From Annulohypoxylon bovei var. microspora (taxonomy: Eukaryota > Ascomycota > Sordariomycetes > Xylariales > Hypoxylaceae): a DNA stretch of 64,000 nucleotides. The notes below the pieces were generated by a model. It was not told the origin of the DNA. It worked only from the letters and a program-made list of their open reading frames with translations, and did not search any database. Positions 44,611 to 55,800 of this stretch are shown here, one piece after another. How positions within the stretch are numbered: position 1 is the first letter of the stretch; the number at the start of each line of letters is the position of its first letter. The translations under genes and the position numbers were made by a program. The stretch is from NCBI GenBank assembly GCA_022836615.1, contig MU405365.1, forward strand, positions 25,002 through 89,001, given 5' to 3'.

Positions 44611-44666
44611 TGGCACAATATCCCGAGTTTAGCCGGAGGTCGATGGTTCGATTCCCCGATCTCCCA
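44611..44666 (+). other. tRNA-like/Pol III internal-promoter-like segment
   Basis: GGTTCGATTCC at 44645-44655 is a perfect match to the B-box consensus, about 34 nt downstream of an A-box-like TGGCACAATA at 44611. It is followed by CCGATCTCCCA, as at the 3' end of a tRNA. The T-stem and acceptor stem do not pair properly, so it is not a functional tRNA. It may be a SINE-like head or chance. Confidence 0.35.
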
Positions 44667-44718
44667 CTTTTATTTCTTTTTTCATCCGACGAAACCATTC
44701 ACCACCACGGTTCGCGCA

Positions 44719-45206
44719 CCCATCTAACCACCCTTTAAGCCTCCCCTTTAGCCACCCGTGCTGCCACCCGTCTAACCGCCCGTTGAACCACCCGTTGAAC
44801 CACCCGTTGAACCACCCGTTGAACGGTTAAACCACCCGTAACCACCCCGTAAGCCACCCCTTATCGAACCCCTAAGCCACCCGCTGGGCCCCCCCTCTAG
44901 CCTCCCTTTAAGCCTCCCATCTACCCACCCACCGGTCTAACCACCGGTCTAACCACCGTAGCCTCCCCCGATCTAAACACTCCATTAGCCACCCGTCGAT
45001 CCACCCCTTGAGCCTCCCGTGAAGCCACCCCCGGTCTAACCACCCGTTGAAACACCCGCCGGGCCACCCGTGTAGCCACCCGATCAACCACCCTTCTAGC
45101 CACCCGTTAAAACCCCCGTCTAGACCCCGTTGAACCACCCGTCTTGCCACCCGTTCAGCCACCCGTGGCCACCCGTAGCCACCTTTCTAACGCCTTAGCC
45201 ACCCTT
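44719..45206. repeat. 12-bp-period minisatellite
   Basis: Dozens of variants of CCACCCGTTGAA / CCACCCGTCTAG / CCACCGGTCTAA in a head-to-tail array. The period is mostly 12, so the minus strand reads as a repeating GWLxGW-like peptide. That ORF (44908-45162) is a by-product, not a gene. Confidence 0.9.
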
Positions 45207-45660
45207 TCGGGGGTTGCTTAGTCACCCAGCTAAGGGGTCTTTTTTACGTGTGCTGAACTGAACTAAAACGAGTCAATTACGTAATCGACTTAGGTAATCG
45301 TTTTTGCCAACCCAGATGGTCCGTGCGCGAGAGCCAGCTTTTGACAAGCTTTTCGTTTCTGAAAAACTGAATCTTGTCGAAATCCACCCTCTCGCGAACG
45401 GGCCACCTCGAGAGCTGAGATCTGCCAATCTGATTCGTTAAAAGCTGTGAAAAGGTCCCACCCCCGAGACGATGCACCCAATCAATCGCTGTGGACATAA
45501 CGGCCTTTCTGGAGATAACGGGGTTTACACACTTTTTAGCGCCGGAGATCCGGGATTACCGCGATAGGAGATTTTTGATAAGGATGGACCATGGAGAAAA
45601 AAAAAATCACACCAAAGCTGTACCCGTTCAATTACCCTCGTTAAACTCGGGCATTTCAAT

Positions 45661-46016
45661 CCCCCGTTTCCCACCCTTTCAGTTTTACGTTTCATTTTTT
45701 ACAATTACTCAATTAGATAGATCTCGAAAGGCGCTTTCGATTGATCTAGGTTGCATCCCTTACAAATTGCTATGTGACTGGCAAATCGCTTTGAAAGGTG
45801 GGTGCATATAGTAGTTTTTGACCAAGATGGTCCCGTGATACCCTTCGCGTAAGCCTTGCCCTACATACATGCGATTACCTTTCAACCTGATTTGCCAGTC
45901 ACACGGCAATCTGTAAGGCATGCAAGCAGGTTTATTCGAACGCGCTTTTCGAGATCTATCTTATTGTGTAATTGTAAAAAATAAGACCTTTAATTGAAAG
46001 GGTGGGAAACGGGGGG
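45661..46016. repeat. Long imperfect palindrome in the island
   Basis: Left arm 45661-45799 pairs with right arm 45877-46016 around a 77-nt spacer. Blocks visible in both: CCCCCGTTTCCCACCCTTT with AAAGGGTGGGAAACGGGGGG, and GTGACTGGCAAATC with GATTTGCCAGTCAC. Transcribed from either side it would form a hairpin of about 140 bp. Confidence 0.85.
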
Positions 46017-46019
46017 TTG

Positions 46020-46189
46020 CAACAGCTTGTAGGTTGGTGTGGGTGAAAAGTAGGTTGAATTGATTGAATTTCGTGGGGAGCTGGTACCTTCAATTGTATG
46101 GCGATTTGTATGGGACTTGAAGTACCTTGCGACACCCCGCATACAGCGCGGCAAATCGGCGACATACATACAGCGCGGCCAACATTGCT
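46020..46189. repeat. Right terminal inverted repeat of the island element
   Basis: Reverse-complement partner of 44403-44600, diverged inward but with an identical outermost 30 bp or so. Confidence 0.7.
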
Positions 46190-48150
46190 TTTAATTAATA
46201 CCATAATTAATTATATTTTTCTTTAAAAAAAATCCTTTCGGAATATTTCTTCGTTCGTTTTACGTAATTAATATTCATTAAAACGATTTTATTATTTTTT
46301 AATAATTTTAATAAAATTTATAACTTTAATATATTCGAAGAAATAAATTATAATTACGAAAAAATTAAAATAAAAATAATTAATAATTTCCTTTAACCAT
46401 AAAATAAAAATCGATTACATAATATAATTAAAACAAAACGTATTTATTTTAAAATATAAAAAAATAAAAAATTATTAAAAAATGAAATTAATAATAATAC
46501 TTTTTTTTTCGATTCTTTTAATTTAATTTATTATAACGATTATTTTAAAAATATATATAATTAATATAACTCCGATAATAATGGTTATAATAATAATAAT
46601 AATAAATTAATTTAACCTTAAAAACGGGTATAATTTTTATTAAAAATTAATTATTATATTATTAAAAAAATTAAAAATATAAAACATAAGTTTATTATTA
46701 ATAATAATAATTTTAAAACCGATTTATTATATATATATAATATTAAAAATTAAATAAATAATTTAAATATAAATAATATAATTAAAATGTAAATCATTTT
46801 ATTTAAATTAAATAAGGTTAATAAAAAAGCTTTAAATAAATTAATTTAATAACTTTTTATATTATATAATAATTAAATAATTAATGTTTTTTTCTTATAA
46901 TTAAATAATAAATAAATTTTAAATAAACTTTATAATAAATTTAATTAATTATTTATGGTTAATTAAAAAAATATATAATAAATGGTTTAACGTATTAAAT
47001 ATATTTAAATATAATAAAATTAATTAAATAATAATTTAATTAAAATATTTTAATAAATAATATATATATATAAATTCATATGAAATTATAATATATAATA
47101 TATGCACGTATATATAAAATAATAATAAATAAATAAAATTTAATAAATATTAAAATAAATATAAAGTTATTATTATAAAAAACGACGATAAAAAAAGAAA
47201 ATAATTAATTACGAAATATAATATAAAAAGTACTTTTATACGTACGTAATTTATATAAGTAAATATATATTAATTAAATTAAAATTAATAATAAATATAT
47301 AATAATATTTAAAACAATTATATTAACATATAATTAATTTAATTAATTTAATTTAATAAACTTAATTTTATTTAAATAAAATTAAATTAATTTAATTTAA
47401 TAAAACCATTATAAATTAAATTAATATAATATAATATATTAATTATAAAGTTTTAATAAATATTAAATTCCATTATTAATAATTATTAAAAATTATTATT
47501 AAATTTAATAATAATATTAATAAATATTAATAAAAAACTTTTGTAATAATTATTATAATAAATGAATATATATAACGTTAATAAAATTTTACTTTTAAAT
47601 ATAATAAATATTATAATTACGCACGTAATTATTTTTATTAAATAAAATAAAATATACCATTATAATGATAAAAAAATTTTCATTATTTATATATATATAA
47701 TCATTATAATAATTATATTATTAATTATAAAATTTAATTTAAATAAAATGTGAAATTATTATATATTTTTAAATATAAAAATAACGATAATAAAAACATT
47801 TAAATTTTACATATTATAAATAATTTTATACATTATAAAACATATATTAAAATAAAGCTTTAAATTTAAAGAATTTATTAATATATATTATAATATTATT
47901 AATGTTATAATTCATAAGTTATTTACGAAAATAACTTAAATTATATAATTTAAATTTTTTAATTTCATCGTTATTTTAAATTAACGTTTTAATTACCATT
48001 AAAATTACCACCTTTATACGCGTTTTTAATTAACGATAATACCTTTTTAAACACGTTTTTAAATAACTTACCTTTTTAATAAATATATAATTTAAATTAA
48101 CGATACCTTCGTAACACCCCCGATTTAAAAGCTTTAAATTTAATATTAAA

Positions 48151-48290
48151 CTTTTATTTAAATTAATAATAACTTATTTAAATTAACGATAACTTATTTA
48201 AATTAATAATAACTTATTTAATTTAATTATAACCCATTTAAATTAATTATAATTTATTTAAATTAATTACAACTTATTTAAATTAACGAT
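48151..48290. repeat. 20-bp tandem repeat, 7 copies, RIP-eroded
   Basis: Seven head-to-tail 20-bp units of the form AACTTATTTAAATTAAYRAT (phased from 48151). The differences are mostly C/T and G/A. A minisatellite that survived as a pattern after base decay. Confidence 0.8.
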
Positions 48291-51200
48291 AACCTTTGTA
48301 ATACCTTTAAATTAAATTAAATTTCCATTTAAATAAATTAAAAAATAATAAGGTTAAATAAATAAATGACGATAAGCTTATAACGTGGATTAAAAAATGG
48401 CTTAATTTCGTGAAAATTAACGACGATAATGTAAATGAAAATAATTTTATATAAAATAAAATTATTAATATAATACAAGGGATTTTTACGTTTAATACAC
48501 CATAATTAATTTAATTTAATTAGTTATTTTATAAATTAATTACATTAATTTAATTAAAGTTATTCGTGATTATATAATAAATTAATTATATTAAAGCTTT
48601 AATTAAATTAATATAATTATTCCGAACATTAAATTTAATGTTATTATAATATTAAATTACTAGTAATTACTTATTATTAAAAGTTAATTTTATTTTTTAA
48701 ATAATATTATTTTATTATTATTTTATTTAAAATTAATATAAATTGTTTTATTATTATATAATATTTAATAAAATTAAATTAATTAACGAAAATAAAATAA
48801 AATTTAATAAATTAACATTTTTATATAAATATACATTTGTTATTAATAATTATTTAATTTAATAAAAAGTTTTTTTTAAGAATAAAATTACCATGTATTA
48901 TTAAACCTTGTAATAAATTTATTAATGGTTTTTAAACTTTGTTAATGGTTTTATTAAATGAAGTTATAAAAATATATTAACGATGTAAATTAAATTCTTT
49001 ATTATATTATTTTTCATTATAATGAAATTTTTTTTAATGGGAATTAATAAATAATAACTTTAAAAATAATATATTAATCTTTAATTAATTTACTTAATAA
49101 TATGTTTAATTAATAAAAAAAAAAAAAGCAAATTTTATAAAAACTTAAGAACGGATATGTTAAAATTATTAATAAAAAAACCTTGTGGTAAGTTTTTTAA
49201 AGTTTTATAACCGAAGAAACCTTATAGGAAATTATTTAAAAATCTTTAATTAATAATTAATGAATAAATTAATTTAATTTTATTAACACATGAAATAATA
49301 AAAACATGGGAAAATCCTTCGTAAGCAAAAAGTTTAATTAAAAAATAACGAATAATTAAATAATTTTAATTTATTTATGGATTAAATTTAAAACTTTAAA
49401 AAAGTAATGTGTTATAATTAATTAACTTAAATAATCCATTTAATAATATTATGGAAATTATTAAAAAGGTAAAGGTTAAAAAAGAAAAATATAAAAAATA
49501 ACGTTGTAAAATAAATTATAAATAATATGTGGAAAAAGGGAACGTTTTAAAAGTTAACGGTATATAAGTATTTACCGACAAATTAAATTATTTAATGTAT
49601 ATAAATAATTAATGTGGTTATATTAATTTAAAGCTTATATTAATATATAATTATAAAATTTATAAATTAAAATTATACCATTTTAATATAAATTAAACAT
49701 TTTTAAATATATTTATTTATTTTTATATTTTAAAGGGGTAATTAACTTCGTAAAAGTATAAGAAATTATATCCATTTTTATTATAATAAAATTTAATATA
49801 AAGTTATTAATATAATTATTATTAATGATATTAATAATAAATGGTAATAATTTAAAGGTTAAATCTTGGTATAGTTTATTAAAGCGTTTTAATTTCCATT
49901 TTTTATGAAGTTTTTCATTAATGTTATTTTTAAATTTTAATTTATTTAAATATTTTTCATTAAAAAGGTATATTATTCGTTTTTTAAAAATAAAATAATA
50001 TTAATGTTTATTATTATTACGAGTAAATATAAATCACTTTTTGCTTTAAAAGTTAAATTAGCTTTTTTTTTTAAAAAAACGAACTTAAAAAAATGATTAA
50101 ATAAAATTAATAATTAATTTTAAAGTTTCGTCCGGTTTCCCCGGTTAACGGACGAAGATTTTAATAAATTTACGTTTAAATTTAAAGATTTATAACGTTA
50201 TATTACTTAATAAAAACCAAACGAAATGTACGAAAAAAAATTTACGTTTAATATTATAAAATAATTAATATATACGGTTATAATATAAAGCTTTTTATTT
50301 AAAAAAATATTAAAATTATAAATGAAATATGTAAATTATTAATTTATATTTATTTTTTTGCCGTTTAAAAATGATAATAAGTTTTTTAAGATTAAACATT
50401 TTATAAATATTAAGGTAAAAAAATATGGTATTATTTATTTTATTTATTTTAAGGAAAATTATTAAATTAAATAAATATTAATTTATTTTATTATTAATAA
50501 ATTAAAAGTTTTTAACCTTAAGAATTATATATGTTTATTTAACGATATAATAAGTTTACGAAATTTAATAATTTTCATTGCGAATGTAAATAATTTTATG
50601 AAACGATTTTAATAATATACGTTATTTAAATAATAAAATAAAATGGATATTAATTAAAACTTATAAAGGGGGTAAATGATTATGAAAAAATACTTAATGG
50701 TTATAATTAATAATAATAAAATAAAACTTTATAATATATTAATATTAAAGAATTAATTTTTAATATTATTTAATTTATTATTAAAATTTAATTAAATGTG
50801 AAAGTAATACGTTTTCCCACGAAAAATCCCGTTAATAAAGTGTGTAATCATTAATGTAATAAAATTAAAAAATGTAATTAAATAAACATATGGTGTATTT
50901 TTAATAATATAAGTTTCATTAATTATATTTTCGCTTTATAATTAAACATTATTAATTATAATATAATAAACATAATATATTAAATTATAATTAACACCAT
51001 TATTATTTAAAGTAAAAAAGCGTAATAATGTTTTATAAAAATTAAAGTAAATAAAATGGTAAATATTAATATTAAAAAAAAAACATTATTTAAAAGGTTT
51101 ATAAAAATTAATATAAGTGGTTTAAATGCTTGTTTTAATTTTATATTAAATGAAATTAAATTATTAATTATAATGAAAATAATGATTTAATTATAAGAAA

Positions 51201-54200
51201 TTATAATATAAAATTAAAATTAAAGTTAACTTAAAATAAAAAATTAATGGCCCCGAAGTGAATTTAATTAATTAAAACGTATAAAGGTTAAAAGGATTTA
51301 TATACAAATATAACATTATATAAAAGTTAAATAATGAGGCATTAAAAATACTTTAAATTATATAAAAATTTAAATACGAAAAAAAGTACCTTTAATGTGT
51401 GGGGATGGTTAATATTTTAAATTTAATATTATTTTTTAATATTATTTTATATATAAAAGCGTTATTATTTAAGTTATACCCCGTTATAAAATCACTTCAT
51501 TAAATTCGAAAATCTAAGCTTTTTATTATTTACTTTATTATAATTTCACGAATATGTTTTTAAGTGGTATATAATTAACATTATTAAAATATTAAACTTT
51601 AATTATATTAAATAAAATTAGTTACATTTAATTTAATTAAATATTACAAAAGTTATAAACGTTTAAAATTTAAAAGTAATTATAACATTTATTACAATGG
51701 GTTTCTAAGCACCACCCACTTAATTAAACACTTAACTTATAAATAATAATTTAATTTTTACATCCTTTTTATATATATTTTTTAATATTTTAATGAATAA
51801 TATGAATATAAAGCTTAAAGTAAATTTATTCGATTTAAAATTTAATTTTAATTTTTATAAAAAAGCTTTTAAAATTTTATTAATTTAATTTGCAAAAATA
51901 TTAAAGAAAGTATATATAAAAATCATATATTATAAAAGAATTAATATATTTTGTTTAATTTTTCCCCGATTTTAATATAATTAATTTTATTTATTATAAA
52001 ATGTTTTTAATTATTAAATGAGTATATTTATATAATGGTGGTTATAATGGTGGTAAAATTATTAGAAAATGGAAATTAAAAAGCCTAGGTTTTTAAATTT
52101 TAAAAATAAAAATTATTTAAAATCATGTAATATAACTTAGATAATAAAAAAAATATAATTTAATTATTTAAATAAAAACGTTTTATTTTATTATTTTAAT
52201 TTAATAATATTCCCATTAAATTTTAAACCGGTTTTTTTAATTAATTAAAATTTTTATTAATAAACATAAATTAATTTAAAGGATTTTACCATTTATATAA
52301 ATTTGTATGTATTTTATTATACCGGTTTACTTTATATATATATTTACTTATAAATTTAAATAACTTTATTAATATTTAATATAAAAAAAAATAATTTACA
52401 TTATTTAATAAATAATCCAAAGGTGTATTAAATGAATTAAGTTATATTATTAATAAACAATTATTAATAAAAATATATTAAAATATATATAAGGTATTAA
52501 TATTAAAATATTTCGGGGATATCACGTAAAATTAATTCGTTATAACGACATTAAAAATTATAATATAATAATTTTTTATGTACGAAATATAACGTATATT
52601 TTATTAAAATTTACATGCATAAAAGCGTTTAATTAAAAGTTATATAATAATATACATTTAATAATTTAAAGCGTATTAAAAGAAAAGTTATTTAATATTA
52701 ATTTTTAATAACTTTTAATGGTTACGTGGTTTATTAATACGATTATTAATTAAGTTAAAGTTAAGGTTACGTAAAATTAATTTAAAATTAATTTAAAATT
52801 AATTTTAATTAAAATATTGGTTTAAATTTATATTTAAATTAAATTAAAATTAAATTTTAAAGTATTAAAGTTTTTTAAATTTAATAGTTTTAACATACCA
52901 TTTTTTCGGATTTAAGCCCCTTTGGAAATGGTTGAAATTATAAGTTTAATGATTTAATATAATTATTAAATAATTGGTTTTATAATTATAAAGTTCCTTT
53001 TATTAAGCTTATTAATGTTACTTTTTATATGTTATTTTATTTCTTTTTTTTAATTATATTTTTAATTTATTTTTTCGTTTTATTTTTATTAAATTACCAT
53101 TGTATAATTAATTTAATATTACAAGTAAATTTATTTTAAAAAATTATTAAAATATTCGTTTTAACTTTAATTAATAAAGTTATTAATAACGTTTTATTAC
53201 ATTATAAACTTTTTAACATATTATAAGAAATAAGTAATTATAATTTTTTATTTTTAAATTTATTATAATAAGTTTAATTATAACGAAAAAGCGTTTTTAT
53301 TATTTTTATTTTTTAAAAATAAAACCTTTTTAAATTATAAATTTTAAAAAGCTTTATAACTTAAAAAACAAAGGTAATTTAACCTTTACGAAAAAACTTC
53401 GTTTAATTAAAAACATTGTAAAAAAGTCGATTACTTAATAATAACCCATTTTAATACTTTTTAATGTATTATATTCATTAAAAAACTTCGTTTCTTTTTT
53501 TCAAGAAATTGTTTTTAAGCTTTTTACCGTATTTACATGGTTAAAGTTTTTTAATTTAAATTAAAGTAAGGTAATAAATAAATAATTAATTAAAATAAAT
53601 TTATTATTAAAAAATCTTATATAATTACCACTTAATAAGCTTAAAGAAACCCTGGTAAATTAAGAAAATTTTACATTAAAGTTTTTATTTTTTATTATCG
53701 AAACATTATATAATAATAATATATCCGAAATGAATAACGGCATTAAATTTATTAAAATGCAAGTAATTTTAAAAAATTATTATAATATTATTTTTTAACT
53801 TATATTTCAAATTTTAAGGCTTAAAAAAAATAACATTTTTCTTTAAAAAAAGCTTTATAATATATTAAATGATATTATAAAGGTTTTTAAATATATTAAA
53901 TTTTTATATTTATATTTTTTATTATTATATATAAAATTTAACCATATATATTTATTTACATGGGGTTATTAACGGGAATATTTGGAAGAAAATGAGGATA
54001 AGGTTAAGTTAAATAAAAAATAAAGTGATTTATTAAATGTAATGGATGTAAAAAATATAGAAATTATAAATAAAAAAAAAGAAAAAAATAAAAATAACAA
54101 TGAAATAAAAATTTTCTTTATAAAAGATAATATTTAAAAAGTTTTTAAAACAACTTTATTAAATATTATTATGCATTTTAAAAAAGGTATAAAATATAAA

Positions 54201-55134
54201 TATATTAATAATTCATTCATTAACCGTTAAACCATTTTTATAATATTTAACTTATTATTAAAATTTCCCACTTTAATATTTAACATGTTTTTTAAATATC
54301 CATGCACCTTTTTATGAAATTATTTAATTATTAAATTAATAATGGTTTAAATTAATAATACATTTAATTACCTTTTTTTTATATTTAAATATAAAAGTTA
54401 TAACATTATTTAAACCGATACTTTATAAGTAATTACGAATTAATGTATAATAAGGTATATTATTTATTTTAATATAATTAAAAGGTTTAATAACTTAATG
54501 ATATAATTAAATTAATTTACTTTAATTACCATTGTTTTTAATATTATTATAAATGGTTTTAAAACGTAGCTTTATATGTTATAATAAAAATACAAAAAAA
54601 GTTATAAAAGGTTTATTATTTATTTAATTAATGATTTCTTTTTTTAAAAAAAAAAGATTATTTAAATTTACGTATATACATTTTTAACATTTTTTAATAA
54701 GCGATAAATAAATGAATATTATTTATAAATTTTATTAAAAATAAATATAATAATTTAAATTAAATAGAAATAATAAATATAAAGTTAATAACGTTAAAAT
54801 ATATATTAAATATAAAGCATGTAATAAATATAAATTATATAATAATAAATAAAACGTTATTATTTTACCGTTTATTAAAAGATAAAAAGTTTATTTTTTA
54901 AAAAGTTTTAATAAATTTATTAAATTAAATACGAAAATTAATAAAAAAAAGTAAAAAAAAAAATTAATGTAAGTTTTATAAAAGTTAATTTTAATTTATT
55001 TTAAATAAATTATTCGATTTTTATTATTATTAATAATTAATTTTTTTTTTTTTTTTTTTAAAAAAAATATTAATTAATAGGATTTTTTAACACACATTAC
55101 ACACTTACACATTAAGCCACTTTAAAAGTGTATA

Positions 55135-55800
55135 TTATTTTAAAATAAGTTTTTTTAATTAATTAAATAATAAATTTTAATTTTCGAAATGGTTCGTTCG
55201 CGAAAAAATGGTTTTCGATAAAATTTAATTTTTCGAAAATAAAAAGTTTATTAAAAGCTGGTTCTCGCGCACGGATTAAATGAACGGGTAAAAATAATTA
55301 TTTAAAACGATTACGTAATTAATTTAATACACGTAAAAAAAACCTTTAATTTAAGTGATTAAATAACTTTTAAAAAAGTGGTTAAAACGTTAAAAAAGTA
55401 ATTACGGGTAATTACGGGTGGTTAAACGGGTAATAAAACGAGTGGTTCGTTAAAAAAGTTTAACGGGTGGTTACACGGGTGGCTTAAAAGGTGGTTAAAC
55501 GAAAAGGTTAAATAAAAGGTGGTTTAATAAAAGTTATACGGCCCACGGGTGGTTTAACGGGTAATTAAATCGGGGGTTAAGCCGGTGGGAGGCCCGGCGG
55601 ATAATTTAAAGGTTCGATAAAAGGTGGTTTAAAAGGTGGCTTAAAAGGTAATTTAAAAGGAATTAATGGTAAATAATTTCGTTTTATAAAAAAAAAAAAA
55701 AAAATAAAAAATTAAAAAATTAAATTATTAACCCCCAGTTAAATTCGGGATATTATACCATTTAAATAAATGGCTTCGCGTTAAAAATAATTAAATATAT
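55135..55800. repeat. RIP-decayed inverted partial copy of the island element
   Basis: Matches the reverse complement of island positions of about 45440 down to 44590 once C-to-T and G-to-A changes are allowed. Shared anchors: GTTCGCGA, AGCTGGYTCTCGCGCACGG, ACGATTAC, ACACGTAAAAAA, the GGGTGGTT minisatellite units, and CGGGATATTRTRCCA near 55750. It is therefore a second, older copy of the same family. Confidence 0.75.

Larger units (their letters stand above)
44403..46189. mobile_element. GC-rich TIR-bounded element (about 1.8 kb) in the AT desert
   Basis: The outer ends are inverted copies: AGCAATGTTGGCCGCGCTG at 44403 and its reverse complement ending at 46189, both bordered by TTAATTAA-like sequence. 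The arms continue as alignable inverted repeats for about 190 bp (shared blocks CGCTGTATGTATGTCGC, GCATACAGCGCG and CCATACAAAT). Inside are a 12-bp-period minisatellite, a B-box-like site and a 140-bp nested palindrome. No transposase-like ORF is present, so it would be non-autonomous. Its composition is normal while both flanks are RIP-eroded, so it looks recently inserted or protected. Exact boundaries and target duplication are uncertain because the flank is AT-only. Confidence 0.75.

Noticed and set aside
44611..44666. Functional tRNA gene
   Set aside because: B-box is perfect but T-stem and acceptor pairing fail.
44908..45162. ORF encoding a repeating GWL-type peptide
   Set aside because: It is a reading of the 12-bp minisatellite; no start context or non-repeat sequence.
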